Below are positions 1-8,692 of a stretch of DNA of 64,000 bases, piece after piece. Source of the stretch: Nitrosomonas ureae (lineage in GTDB: Bacteria > Pseudomonadota > Gammaproteobacteria > Burkholderiales > Nitrosomonadaceae); assembly GCF_900206265.1 (NCBI RefSeq), contig NZ_LT907782.1, forward strand, positions 1,426,001-1,490,000, written 5' to 3'. The stretch's first letter is position 1, and the number at the start of each line of letters is the position of its first letter. The notes below the pieces were generated by a model. It made no database searches. It had not been told where the DNA came from and saw only the letters and a list, made by a program, of their open reading frames with translations. Position numbers and translations under genes: made by a program.

Positions 1-2
1 TG

Positions 3-323
3 TTACCCGGAATGACCGCCAACATCCATTTTGTCGTCAAGCAAAAAAACGACGTACTGCGAGTCCCCAATGCAGCCTTAAGATTTCAACCGAGAGACAC
101 AGAGCCAGGTGAAAGTGGGAAAATGACCAAACCCTCGCAACAACCGACTGTCTATCTGCTGACGGGAAATCAACCTTCACCCATTACCGTTGCAACCGGA
201 ATCACCGATGGCAATTTCACCGAAATTATCAGCAACGAAATCAAAATAGGGGATAAGGTGATCCTCAGTGAAGTAACTGATAAAAAAGAATCTGAAAGCA
301 GATTCAAATTACGCGTATTCTGA
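3..323 (+). CDS. MacA-like periplasmic adaptor subunit, C-terminal part only
   Basis: This is the end of a gene that begins before the window; the frame is open from base 3 and reads LPGMTANIHF, the usual conserved stretch near the end of the beta-barrel domain of MacA/HlyD-type membrane fusion proteins. The remaining 100 or so residues contain the LRVPNAALRF segment and a final membrane-proximal beta domain. Such adaptors span the periplasm and link an inner-membrane ABC exporter to an outer-membrane TolC channel. The stop overlaps the start of the ATPase gene by one base, so the two are clearly one operon. The N-terminal anchor and lipoyl/hairpin domains lie outside the window. Substrate unknown. 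Confidence 0.85.
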   Translation, partial: LPGMTANIHFVVKQKNDVLRVPNAALRFQPRDTEPGESGKMTKPSQQPTVYLLTGNQPSPITVATGITDGNFTEIISNEIKIGDKVILSEVTDKKESESRFKLRVF

Positions 324-1075
324 TGCCTTTGATTCAGTCCACACACTCCACTCAGTCGCTCATTCAATTAGAACGTCTTTGCAAAAGCTACAGTTTGCAG
401 GATGCGCATGGCCAAACCCTTACCACCCAGGTTCTGCATCATATCGACCTGACCATTCATCAAGGTGAGTTTGTCGCCATCATGGGGCATTCGGGATCGG
501 GCAAATCCACCCTGATGAATATACTCGGCTGCCTGGATACGCCCACCAGAGGTTCATACTGGTTATCCGGAAGAAACGTCGCGGCACTTTCCAGTAATGA
601 ATTAGCACAAATTCGTAATCGAAACATCGGCTTTGTATTTCAGGGATTCAATTTGCTCAAGCGTATGACAGCTCTCGATAATGTTGCAACACCCCTGCTC
701 TACGCTGGCGTCAGCCGCTCCAAGAGTCGTCAGCAAGCATTGGAATTCCTGCGCCGCACCGGCCTGGAAGATTTTGCCATGCACCAACCCAACCAGCTTT
801 CCGGGGGACAACAACAGCGAGTCGCCATCAGCCGCGCCTTGATCAATCATCCCTCGTTGATTCTGGCTGACGAACCCACCGGCAATCTGGATACGCAAAC
901 CAGCAATGACATTATGCAGTTATTCGAGCAACTCAACCGCAACCAAGGGATTACCATCATATTGGTCACACACGAGAACGATATTGCAGCCTACGCCAAA
1001 CGTTTGATCCATTTGAAGGATGGACGCATTACGATTGACAGTTACCCTACCGCAGCAAGCACAACTAATCGATGA
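323..1075 (+). CDS. MacB-type ABC transporter ATP-binding protein
   Basis: A 250-residue ABC ATPase of the MacB/LolD group. Visible motifs are Walker [10 protein letters not shown] (about residues 55-63), the signature LSGGQQQR, Walker [13 protein letters not shown] and the switch histidine in LVTHE. It should hydrolyse ATP to drive the mechanotransmission-type exporter made with the permease encoded immediately downstream (4-base overlap) and the adaptor upstream. In E. coli MacB the ATPase and permease are one polypeptide; here they are separate genes, an arrangement common in MacB-like systems of other bacteria. Substrate could be a peptide, a macrolide-like compound or a lipid-linked molecule; the sequence does not decide. 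Confidence 0.92.
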   Translation: MPLIQSTHSTQSLIQLERLCKSYSLQDAHGQTLTTQVLHHIDLTIHQGEFVAIMGHSGSGKSTLMNILGCLDTPTRGSYWLSGRNVAALSSNELAQIRNRNIGFVFQGFNLLKRMTALDNVATPLLYAGVSRSKSRQQALEFLRRTGLEDFAMHQPNQLSGGQQQRVAISRALINHPSLILADEPTGNLDTQTSNDIMQLFEQLNRNQGITIILVTHENDIAAYAKRLIHLKDGRITIDSYPTAASTTNR

Positions 1076-2295
1076 ATCTATCCGCGATCTTTGGTGAAGC
1101 ATTACGCGCCTTACGTCAGAACCGTCTGCGTACAGGATTGACCATGCTGGGCATGATTATTGGCGTTGCTGCTGTCGTATTAATGCTGTCGATCGGTCAG
1201 GGTGCACGCACCAAAATCAACGAAACCATCGCGGCGATGGGCAGCAACTTGTTGCTCGTAGTGCCTGGCGCCATGTCCTCCGGCGGTTTTAGTTTCGGCA
1301 GCGGCAGTGTCAGAACTTTGACCATCAATGATGCGCACGCCATCGCGGAGCTCACATCGATCCGGGCAACTGCCCCGGTAACCAGCGGCACAGTGCAACT
1401 CAACTATGCCGCCAAGAATTGGAGCACCCTTATTACCGGCACTACACCGGAGTATTTTGAAGTCGGCAACTGGACCATGGAATCCGGAACAGCCTTTACC
1501 GAAGCGGATGTACGTTCGGCTGCCCGCGTAGTTGTATTGGGATCGATTACGGCGAAAAATCTCTTCGGCGATGAAGAGCCCGTGGGCAAAACCATACGCG
1601 TCACCAACCGTCCGTTTCTGATAGTGGGGGTGTTAATGGCCAAAGGCCAAAGTCTCACCGGACGGGATCAGGACGATAATGTTTTTGTTCCGATCTCTAC
1701 CAGCGAACGGCAAATCACCGGCAATCAGTTTCCCGGTTCTATCCGCTATATGCTGGTACAAGGCGCATCTGCGGATGAAATGGATATTGCGGAAATTGAA
1801 ATTACGCAATTATTGCGTCAGCGTCACCGCATTCCCAGCGGCAAGGATAATGACTTCACTGTCCGCAATCTAACCGCCATCGCGGATGTTGCCACCGATG
1901 CTGCCAAGATTATGTCCATTGTACTCGGTGCAATCGCATCGGTTTCTTTGCTGGTTGGCGGCATCGGAATCATGAACATCATGCTGGTATCGGTGACGGA
2001 ACGTACCCGTGAAATCGGCATTCGCATGGCGATTGGGGCCAATCAACGCGCCATTCTTACACAATTTTTATTGGAAGCGATGATGATTTGTATCATGGGC
2101 GGTTTAATTGGCTTGCTCATAGGCATTGGCGGGGCCTGGCTGGTCAGTCAGGTTGCTGATATGTTGATTGTCATTACTCTCGGAATGATTGGTTTGGCGT
2201 TTTTATTCTCTTCCGCAGTCGGCATTTTTTTTGGTTTTTACCCCGCTCAAAAAGCGGCTTCACTGAAACCTGTCGATGCGCTTCGATACGAATAA
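1072..2295 (+). CDS. MacB/FtsX-like ABC transporter permease
   Basis: A 407-residue permease with the MacB layout: one membrane helix near residues 20-42, a large periplasmic MacB_PCD domain (about 45-240), and three C-terminal helices (about 275-300, 325-350, 365-390) forming the FtsX domain. The conserved cytoplasmic stretch TERTREIGIRMAIGA is present, as is the usual family ending PAQKAASLKPVDALRYE. It starts with ATG inside the end of the ATPase gene (ATGA overlap), so translation is probably coupled. With the upstream adaptor it would make a tripartite efflux pump. No TolC gene is in view. Confidence 0.92.
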   Translation: MNLSAIFGEALRALRQNRLRTGLTMLGMIIGVAAVVLMLSIGQGARTKINETIAAMGSNLLLVVPGAMSSGGFSFGSGSVRTLTINDAHAIAELTSIRATAPVTSGTVQLNYAAKNWSTLITGTTPEYFEVGNWTMESGTAFTEADVRSAARVVVLGSITAKNLFGDEEPVGKTIRVTNRPFLIVGVLMAKGQSLTGRDQDDNVFVPISTSERQITGNQFPGSIRYMLVQGASADEMDIAEIEITQLLRQRHRIPSGKDNDFTVRNLTAIADVATDAAKIMSIVLGAIASVSLLVGGIGIMNIMLVSVTERTREIGIRMAIGANQRAILTQFLLEAMMICIMGGLIGLLIGIGGAWLVSQVADMLIVITLGMIGLAFLFSSAVGIFFGFYPAQKAASLKPVDALRYE

Positions 2296-2433
2296 ATGGC
2301 TGACATAACGACTCTAATCGACACGACAAGAATTTTTATACTCATGATTTCACTGATTTTAATTTAATAGCACTTGTGTTTGCCTTCATTTAATTCGATA
2401 TATTAACCGTTTTCCAAAAGATAAACGCTTGCA

Positions 2434-2445
2434 ATGTGCTATAGT
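2434..2445 (+). promoter_or_regulatory. Possible extended -10 promoter for the small lipoprotein gene
   Basis: The stretch TGCTATAGT (2437-2445) fits an extended -10 element, 60 bases ahead of the 51-residue lipoprotein gene. No convincing -35 is seen, which is acceptable for an extended -10 promoter. Prediction by eye only. Confidence 0.3.
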
Positions 2446-2506
2446 CTTGGTGTGACAAATTCACAGATGTAGTACTTATCAATTTATTAAAGAGAACGTT
2501 AATTAA

Positions 2507-2662
2507 ATGAAACTTTTAAAATTTTTTGCAGCAACAATTTTTGCATTGACATTAGTAGCTTGCGGTAAACCTACGGCTCCGGAAAGCGCTAAGGAAGAAG
2601 GTTACGGAACGACTCATGAAGGCAAACCGGCTGAAGGCCGTAATGAGCTTCCTGCTAATTAA
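2507..2662 (+). CDS. Small lipoprotein, 51 residues
   Basis: A short gene with a clear lipoprotein signal: MKLLKFF followed by a hydrophobic stretch and the lipobox LVAC at residues 17-19/Cys19-20. The mature part is only about 32 residues, hydrophilic and rich in Glu, Lys, Gly and Pro, with a near repeat EEGYGTTHEGKPAEGRNE. A purine-rich ribosome site (AAAGAGA) lies about 10 bases upstream, a putative extended -10 promoter precedes it and a hairpin follows it, so it looks like a monocistronic expressed gene. Function unknown; entericidin-like or other small outer-membrane lipoproteins are formally similar in size, but no specific family is claimed. Confidence 0.65.
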   Translation: MKLLKFFAATIFALTLVACGKPTAPESAKEEGYGTTHEGKPAEGRNELPAN

Positions 2663-3152
2663 ATAGCCGCTCTGAAAAGCATTATTGGCATTGTTTATCG
2701 TTCAATGTCAGTGAATTGACTTAAGACCTCTGTAGGATCAGTTTATCGTTCCTACAGACCTTTAATCTTTAATACCAATAGAAATTTCATATCCCCGCGC
2801 GATCTCTGTTTAAACCGCCTCCGATTGTGTTAGAACTTTACTTGCTAGTTACGCTACCTTAAATTCCTACTCACGCCTATATACTCTCTGCGCTTCATCC
2901 GGATTCCGCCTTGGAATTCATATAAAACCGAAAAGGCTTTCTGCCACAAATACCAATGAATATTATATTTTGGTATCAATCGTTTTTTCATGTGAATTGT
3001 TATACTTCTTAAGGTCTTTACAAAATGCCGCAACCTTATCATTTCGATGCAATTGCGGGTTTATTTTTGACTGATCGGGTGATTCTTAGTCATTTCTCCA
3101 CTAATGAGCCATAAGCAATCACTCTAAACCAGGCATTTCCGGTCAAACCCTC
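2663..3152. other. Intergenic region; no gene recognised
   Basis: After the small lipoprotein gene this 490-base stretch contains one hairpin (2730-2757) and otherwise nothing I can assign. A 62-codon open frame on the minus strand (2854-3042) has no ribosome site or recognisable motif and is treated as chance. Confidence 0.5.
2730..2757 (+). terminator. Hairpin downstream of the small lipoprotein gene
   Basis: An 8-bp perfect stem (CTGTAGGA / TCCTACAG) with a 12-base loop, followed by ACCTTTAATCTTT. It lies 68 bases after the stop and may end the transcript, although the T-run is interrupted. Confidence 0.4.
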
Positions 3153-3580
3153 TATTTGCTGATCATTCGGCGATCAGCAAAGATTGTGGGTAGCCTTTTC
3201 AGGTTATACGCCATCGCCAATAGCATATGTCCGGCATGCACTAATGCTAAGTCACGGTAACACAGGATTTGGCATTGAACCAACGTGCCTGACTACCGAA
3301 GGTGCGCTCTACAACATTCCGGGCTTTGTGATCAGACTGTTGCATTGTAATTGCCGACGCGTGACTGAATGGTTCTTCGCGGCTTTATCCTGAATCCCGT
3401 TTTTAATGCCGTGTGATTTCAGAACATCGCGATGTTTCTGGCTGCTATATGCTTTGGCGGCATGGATGCGGGCTCCTGGCTGGATATGGGCTTTCTCCAA
3501 CAAATTCAGAATGGCCGGACGCCCTGCTGTATCTCCCACATCGGTGCGTAATGTACAGCGATCGCTTTCTCGATAGTGTT
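3153..3580 (-). pseudogene. IS5-type transposase remnant (C-terminal third)
   Basis: Read on the minus strand, fragments in shifting frames match the C-terminal part of IS5-family DDE transposases. One frame gives NLLEKAHIQPGARIHAAKAY, then HRDVLKSHGIKNGI and NHSVTRRQLQCNSLI; after frame breaks, a VE-TFGSQARWFNAKSC-like stretch and HMLLAMAYNLKRLPTIFAD follow, ending at the stop near 3153. These correspond to the family's 'DKGY...', 'VERTFG' and 'AMAFNLK' segments. The N-terminal half is missing or unrecognisable and several frameshifts are present, so it cannot make an active enzyme. A 10-bp inverted repeat (3155-3164 / 3172-3181) lies in the last codons. Confidence 0.75.
3155..3181. repeat. 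Perfect 10-bp inverted repeat
   Basis: TTTGCTGATC, seven-base loop, GATCAGCAAA. It sits in the last codons of the decayed transposase. It could be part of the old element's end or a chance palindrome. Confidence 0.5.
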
Positions 3581-3870
3581 CCAGTCTATCAATTGATTAA
3601 CCTACTTCAGAAAATACCCTTTCCGAGTGCGGCGGGTTCGTCATATTCCGAAAAACTCATAGTCAACACTTCAATACATTTGGTTTAAAACATAATTGTA
3701 ACGCCCGATCCTATAACCGAGGGAATGACCGTGCATAGGGCTCTCGATAATTTATAGGAGAGGTTATTGCTTGTTCTGTTTTTTTATTTGGGGCAACAGT
3801 TTCTCCATCAGTTGTGGAAACATCAAACGCTGGAAGTCTTGTCGGATTCCTGAAGACCCGAAAAATCACA
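3581..3870. other. Intergenic, probably IS debris; no gene
   Basis: About 290 bases between the transposase remnant and the convergent end of the PhoX-like gene. No ribosome site, RNA gene or strong hairpin was seen; the left part may be further decayed transposon sequence. Confidence 0.4.
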
Positions 3871-5043
3871 TCAGAATGGACCGGTTATTTCAAACGTTAC
3901 ACCATCCGCGCTATTTCCGGTTTTGCCTCGCTGAGAACTGAAATATAACCGTGATCCATCTGGGCTCAGAGCCGGGCCGGCTATTTCTGAACGATCATGA
4001 CCAATTACTTGTAATAAGGGTAAAACATCATCTCCAGATAGCACTACAATTTGCATATTACCGCCATCCTCAGCCACGAGCAATTCACCTGCGGTATTGC
4101 CGGTAATATTATCAACACCGGTTAACACCGGTGAGAGGCATGATGCTGCATTATAGAGGATGCTGAGACGCTGTTTCTGTATGTCAAAAACCCATACGCA
4201 ATCATCTCCCTTGGTAGCAAAGTAAATAAAATCCTGGTGATACCAGATGCCTTCACCGCCATCGAATGCAGTGCTATGGGGGATTTGTTTGCGTGTTGGC
4301 ATATTGGCCGCCGATGGATCTGTCAGCGCATGCCAGCGGACTGTACCGATGCCGTCATCAATTACCTCGGCAACTTCAAGAACACCGTCATCCAGGTTGG
4401 GATTGCCGACAGTATCGAATGAATGAGCAGTGTAGCGATAAAATCGACCTTCCGGTTTGTCTTCAGTCAGATATAGCTGTTTGTTGCGCGTATCCACCGC
4501 AACAGCTTCATGCCGGAATAAGCCTAGGGATTTTCTGGCCTGTGCTGGTTTGTAACCAAACGGATCGCATTCCCATACCTGACCTTTATCGGTTTCTTCA
4601 CATGATAGCCATGTTTGCCAGGGCGTATGCCCACCTGCACAGTTACGGTCGGTTTGGGTCAAAATCGAATACGCATCAACCAGTTCTCCCTGTGCATTAA
4701 AACGTAACGCACCTGCACCGCCTGCTTGATTCTCCAGCTCGCAGTTGGAAACATAAATCCAGCCACCATCTGGAGAAGCAAAGGTGGCGCCGCCATCCGG
4801 TGCGGCATGCCACGTATAGTCAAAAAGCTTTTCACCTGAATGTGCTACGATACGTGAAGTAAACCCTGCTGGTAAACGCACACCATTATGATCCGGCGGC
4901 AAAAGCTTGCCGTGAGTAGCTATCGATAATGACATAGTTGCGGCTTTTAGTGGAGAAGGCAGCAAGGTGTTGCCCAGAAATGCACCTAAGCTCATGAATC
5001 CATACTGCAATAATTTACGCCGTTTTAGATCTGATATTTTCAT
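3871..5043 (-). CDS. PhoX-like (DUF839) Tat-exported protein
   Basis: A 390-residue protein with a twin-arginine type leader (KRRKLLQYG at residues 7-15, then a hydrophobic stretch and a likely cleavage near LKAA). The mature part has features of the PhoX/DUF839 beta-propeller family: CELENQAGGAGALRF, the NCAGGHTPWQTWLSCEET segment, GLFRHEAVAVD and YLTEDK-EGRFYRY. The family includes calcium- and iron-dependent alkaline phosphatases, but many members are uncharacterised, so phosphatase activity is only a possibility. It would be folded in the cytoplasm and exported by Tat; a tatABC operon is in this same window. It stands alone between an IS remnant and a divergent small gene. Confidence 0.8.
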   Translation of the reverse strand: MKISDLKRRKLLQYGFMSLGAFLGNTLLPSPLKAATMSLSIATHGKLLPPDHNGVRLPAGFTSRIVAHSGEKLFDYTWHAAPDGGATFASPDGGWIYVSNCELENQAGGAGALRFNAQGELVDAYSILTQTDRNCAGGHTPWQTWLSCEETDKGQVWECDPFGYKPAQARKSLGLFRHEAVAVDTRNKQLYLTEDKPEGRFYRYTAHSFDTVGNPNLDDGVLEVAEVIDDGIGTVRWHALTDPSAANMPTRKQIPHSTAFDGGEGIWYHQDFIYFATKGDDCVWVFDIQKQRLSILYNAASCLSPVLTGVDNITGNTAGELLVAEDGGNMQIVVLSGDDVLPLLQVIGHDRSEIAGPALSPDGSRLYFSSQRGKTGNSADGVTFEITGPF

Positions 5044-5153
5044 TTTACATGTAGCCTTATGTATTAAACCTCATGATAGACATAAGGTTTTATGCGGCGA
5101 GATAGTTTACAATGCTGCATCGTCTTATATCTATGGAATGAAAGTATTGAGCA

Positions 5154-5531
5154 ATGATTCAAATATTAAAACCAATTGTATCGCTTCTAATGTTTTTAAC
5201 CGTGCTGTTTTTTATCAACACAATACTTACAATCACGACCAGCTTTTCCAATGGGTTTAATACACTTTTTTCTCTGGCCTGCGCTGTGCTAGCTACTGGA
5301 TTTACCTGGAAACTGATTGCGGGTAAAAAAATAAATACGCTCGTTGCTGTCATTGGAGGTGCGTTAATTCTTGGAGGATTATTTTTTACGTTAGGTTTCT
5401 TAGGACCGATGGTTATCGCCAAAGACACCAATCAAGGCCCCATGATCGGAATCTTTATTGCAGCACCGTTGGGGATTATTCTGGGTGGAATTGGGGGGTA
5501 TGTTTATGTTTCGCAGCAAAAGGGGGATTGA
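5154..5531 (+). CDS. Small integral membrane protein of unknown function
   Basis: A 125-residue, very hydrophobic protein with four probable membrane helices (about residues 5-28, 35-52, 62-85 and 97-118) and short charged loops such as AGKKINT and AKDTNQGP. The tail is QQKGD. No family was recognised. It lies divergently from the PhoX-like gene with a 110-base gap that may hold both promoters, and is followed by the sulfatase gene 100 bases on. The start ATG follows GAGCA, a weak ribosome site. Confidence 0.6.
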   Translation: MIQILKPIVSLLMFLTVLFFINTILTITTSFSNGFNTLFSLACAVLATGFTWKLIAGKKINTLVAVIGGALILGGLFFTLGFLGPMVIAKDTNQGPMIGIFIAAPLGIILGGIGGYVYVSQQKGD

Positions 5532-5633
5532 TGAACTTCTTACAGTAATGATGAAAATTGAATGGCTTATTTGAAAATTCTGGTTTAGTGAGAGAAATTT
5601 TTTCAAACTTATTAATTAGAGAGCTATATAACC

Positions 5634-7100
5634 ATGCGCAAAAATTTTTTAGCAATAATTCTAGTATTGTCAGCTTTATTTCTTGCTATACCTATCTCGG
5701 CAGTAGCGAAGCCTAATTTCATATTCATACTGACAGATGACATAACACCTGATGACCTACGTTTTATGCCACGAACACAGGAGTATTTTACTGTCAATGG
5801 CGTTCGATTCACAAATGCCTTTGTATCATATGCCGCTTGCTGCCCATCACGAGCAACTTTTCTGACTGGAAAGTATTCTACAAATCATAGTGTAAGATCC
5901 AATGTGAGACCATCCGGTGGTTTTGATGCATTCTATAACTCCGGATTGGAGTCGGCGACAATCGCGACAAAATTGCAGGAAGGTGGCTATAACACGGCCT
6001 TCTTCGGCAAATATTTCAACGAATATGGAACATCAGCTTTAGTAGATCCGGAAAGCTATATTCCCCCAGGTTGGAATTATTGGTATGCATTTGTCAACAC
6101 AAAGTACTTCAACTATAAGCTTAACGAGAATGGAATAACTAAAAGTTACGGGGATAGCGCTGAAGAATACGGTACAGACGTTATTGCCATGCACGCAAGA
6201 AATTATCTTGAAACAGCCCTACTAGGGGATTCTCCTTTTTTTATGATGATTGCCCCCTATGCTGCCCATGCATCAATTGAATCAACGGAAACCCCCCGTC
6301 AGCCCATACCCGCTCCGCGACATAAAAATCTATTTAATGGCATGACCGCACCTAGATTTGCCTCATTCAATCAAGAAGATGTTTCGAAGAAAAATTTTAA
6401 TGTGCGAAACAACTCTTTATTGTTGCCAGAGGATATCGAGTGGATTGACAACAATTTTCGTGCGCGAATAAGATCGTTACAATCGGTAGATGAAATGATT
6501 GGAAAATTAATCGATCAACTGCAAAATTCTTCTAAAGAGCAGGAAACCTATCTCATCTTTACATCTGATAACGGATACTGGTTTGGAGAGCATCGCTTCA
6601 AAGTTGGGAAAGCTGATTTGTACGATCAATCTCATCACGTTCCGTTTGCAATGGCCGGACCAAATATTCAGCGTGGCTTGGTGCGTAACGATCTTGTTGT
6701 CAATACTGATTTTTTCCCGACAATATTAGAGTTAGCTTCTGTTTCGCTTTCTGGAAGCAACTACGATGGTCGATCATTTCGATCATTGATAGAGGCATCA
6801 ACAAGAGAAACAACATTTAGCAGAAACTCATTCCTGATCGAAACAGGTGTAGATCAGAAAGCTGGGATTCGATTTAAAAGCTATGCATATTTTGAATCCG
6901 CATTCCAGGGAGTGCCTTTAAAAGAGCTGTACGATACCGAGTTGGATCCTGATCTTGTTTATAATATTGCAGAAAAATTAACCAGTGAATCTTCTGCTTC
7001 TTTACAGAGTGCTCTCGCTGAATTGCTCACTTGCAAAGGTGATACTTGTAGAGCGCTCGAAAATAAATTTTCAGATTTGCTTGTAAAGTTAACTGATTGA
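5634..7100 (+). CDS. Secreted sulfatase-family hydrolase
   Basis: A 488-residue arylsulfatase-type enzyme with a Sec signal peptide (cleavage near ISAVA-KP). The metal-binding FILTDD (31-36) and the sulfatase signature CCPSRATFLTGK (69-80) are present; Cys69 in C-x-P-S-R is the residue normally converted to formylglycine. Further motifs are FFGKYFN, a TSDNGYWFGEH block and GKADLYDQSHHVPF, as expected for the C-terminal half of the active site. It would cleave sulfate esters (or act on related phospho/sulfo substrates) in the periplasm or outside the cell. No formylglycine-generating enzyme is encoded in this window. Ribosome site AGAGAG lies upstream of the ATG. A+T-rich codon use compared with core genes hints at acquired DNA. 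Confidence 0.88.
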   Translation: MRKNFLAIILVLSALFLAIPISAVAKPNFIFILTDDITPDDLRFMPRTQEYFTVNGVRFTNAFVSYAACCPSRATFLTGKYSTNHSVRSNVRPSGGFDAFYNSGLESATIATKLQEGGYNTAFFGKYFNEYGTSALVDPESYIPPGWNYWYAFVNTKYFNYKLNENGITKSYGDSAEEYGTDVIAMHARNYLETALLGDSPFFMMIAPYAAHASIESTETPRQPIPAPRHKNLFNGMTAPRFASFNQEDVSKKNFNVRNNSLLLPEDIEWIDNNFRARIRSLQSVDEMIGKLIDQLQNSSKEQETYLIFTSDNGYWFGEHRFKVGKADLYDQSHHVPFAMAGPNIQRGLVRNDLVVNTDFFPTILELASVSLSGSNYDGRSFRSLIEASTRETTFSRNSFLIETGVDQKAGIRFKSYAYFESAFQGVPLKELYDTELDPDLVYNIAEKLTSESSASLQSALAELLTCKGDTCRALENKFSDLLVKLTD

Positions 7101-7101
7101 A

Positions 7102-7260
7102 CTAAATTACCTTCGCTGGGGAGTCGAAGCAGTTTATATATTGTGTTGTATGCGAGTTAAACGCTGCGTGTGTTAATGAACTGGTGAATGCGATTGTCAG
7201 GATAAGAAAAGCAAAAAATGCTAACTGTACGATATATAACCGATGATTACTTTTTCGCAT
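7102..7260 (-). CDS. Small single-helix membrane protein, 52 residues
   Basis: A short minus-strand gene preceded by a good ribosome site (AGGAG, 8 bases before ATG). The product begins MRKSNHRLYIVQ, has one hydrophobic helix or signal sequence (about 12-32, LAFFAFLILTIAF) ending near THA-AF, and a short tail with one Cys. It lies 75 bases downstream of, and in the same direction as, the HDOD gene, and its end nearly meets the end of the sulfatase gene. If the hydrophobic part is a signal peptide, a peptide of about 20 residues would be exported. Function unknown; it could be a chance frame, though the ribosome site and composition favour a real gene. Confidence 0.45.
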   Translation of the reverse strand: MRKSNHRLYIVQLAFFAFLILTIAFTSSLTHAAFNSHTTQYINCFDSPAKVI

Positions 7261-7335
7261 TTTATGTTCTCCTGATTAGCTGTTTGCTGGAGTGCTCAGA
7301 TGAGAAATCAGAAAATTCTGACCCAATCTGAGTAC

Positions 7336-8199
7336 TCAAGCAGCATTAGCCAACTGTGTGACTTGTTCGACAATGACCCGGATTTCTTCTGCAATTGCAT
7401 CAGCTTCGCTGGGATCGATACCTAGATTGATCCACTCCTGCTCAGTAATTTCTTGTGCAGCGTGTTCAGAAATCCCTAAGTCAGGCAGTAATTTTTCTGC
7501 GATATTAACCAGTCTGACTAAGGATTGATCCACTTCCGAATCCATTTTGTCGGGTATATGGTGGTAGCGTATCACGGCGATAATTTCCGCCGGTAGTTCC
7601 CAATGAGTGCCAAGTTGTGCGCCGATCTCACCATGGTCTGTGTCCAGTAGTTCATGTTCTATCTCTAATAGTGATGCTTCGGGAGTTGTTCTCAATCTTT
7701 CGTGAAGTGTATCGCTGAGATCTTTAGCGATGAAGCTTAAAACGTTATAGCCAATATCATGCAAGAGACCTGCAAGGAAAATCTGATCCTCCATCGGGCG
7801 GATTCGTGGGGGCATGTGTTTGGCGATGGTGCGCATTGCAGAAGCGATAGTGAGACTGTGAGTCCATAAATCCCTCGCTTTCAGCTTTCCTTCGGGCGAC
7901 CTGGTGAATGCTGAAATGGCTGCCATGCCGATAGCGACAGTTTTAATCTGTGTTAATCCTAGACGCATGGCAGCATCGCTGATTGAAGAAATCATGCCGG
8001 GTGAACCAAATAAGGAAGCATTTGACAAGCCGATAATACGTGCAGAAATTTGTGGATCTTGTGCGATAAGCTTGAGTAATTGAGTTTCGCCTTCATCGGT
8101 ATTTAACGCTAATGCAAGCATTTTTCTTGCAATAGCCGGCATGGCGGGAAGTGTATGGATATGCTCGAGGGATTGCTTTAAATCAATAGGGTTAATCAT
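7336..8199 (-). CDS. HDOD domain signalling protein
   Basis: A 287-residue HDOD protein, the degenerate relative of HD phosphohydrolases found in many signalling proteins. Visible are the N-terminal LPAMPAIARKMLAL, IAQDPQISARIIGLSNASLFG, ISDAAMRLGL and the central FLAGLLHDIGYNVL, followed by HWELPAEIIAVIRYHH. The HDIGYNVL stretch retains a His-Asp pair, but catalytic metal binding in this family is usually lost. Such proteins often act in two-component or c-di-GMP related pathways. The ATG at 8199 is chosen because GGGAG sits 9 bases upstream; a TTG six codons earlier is possible. A histidine kinase gene lies divergently 500 bases away, which may be a partner, but that is inference. Confidence 0.87.
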   Translation of the reverse strand: MINPIDLKQSLEHIHTLPAMPAIARKMLALALNTDEGETQLLKLIAQDPQISARIIGLSNASLFGSPGMISSISDAAMRLGLTQIKTVAIGMAAISAFTRSPEGKLKARDLWTHSLTIASAMRTIAKHMPPRIRPMEDQIFLAGLLHDIGYNVLSFIAKDLSDTLHERLRTTPEASLLEIEHELLDTDHGEIGAQLGTHWELPAEIIAVIRYHHIPDKMDSEVDQSLVRLVNIAEKLLPDLGISEHAAQEITEQEWINLGIDPSEADAIAEEIRVIVEQVTQLANAA

Positions 8200-8692
8200 A
8201 ACAGTATGCTCCCGCAATGGATTACCATTTCTTGATATACAATTTTATTCATCTTGATGACTCTTAATCAATTAAAAATAAGACAAATAATAGGATCCTG
8301 GGTATTCTTATAGGATGGCCAGGGTAATTATTTATCTTGATGCTTGAAGTAAATTACATCTAGAATTACTGAGCAGTGTTGATATTTATCATTATAGAAA
8401 ACAAAAGAAATAAGTAGAAAATGAATAGAAGTGTGAAAGGTTATCTTTTCTGAGTTTTTTTATTTAAAACAAGATCGATGAATAAGTGAACTGATCAACT
8501 AGTAGTGTGGAGATTTTGGCTTGGCGGTATACAAGCTATAATTTCTAATCATAATTATCTGTCTGCGAAGATACGGGCATAATGAGAAGGGTAAGTGGTT
8601 CATGACCTGCAATCCAATACAACGCAAATTTAAATCTTCGATCGTTATGTGCTCATTCTCCATGGTATCGACAGTCTTTTAAGCTCCAGTTT
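8200..8692. other. Divergent intergenic region between HDOD and histidine kinase genes
   Basis: About 490 A+T-rich bases that must carry promoters for two divergent genes. I see no RNA gene, strong hairpin or convincing small frame. Confidence 0.5.

Noticed and set aside
2854-3042. 62-codon minus-strand open frame
   Set aside because: No ribosome site or domain; neighbouring sequence is non-coding.
3871-5043. Plus-strand frames within the PhoX-like gene
   Set aside because: Shadows of the minus-strand gene, which has clear family motifs.
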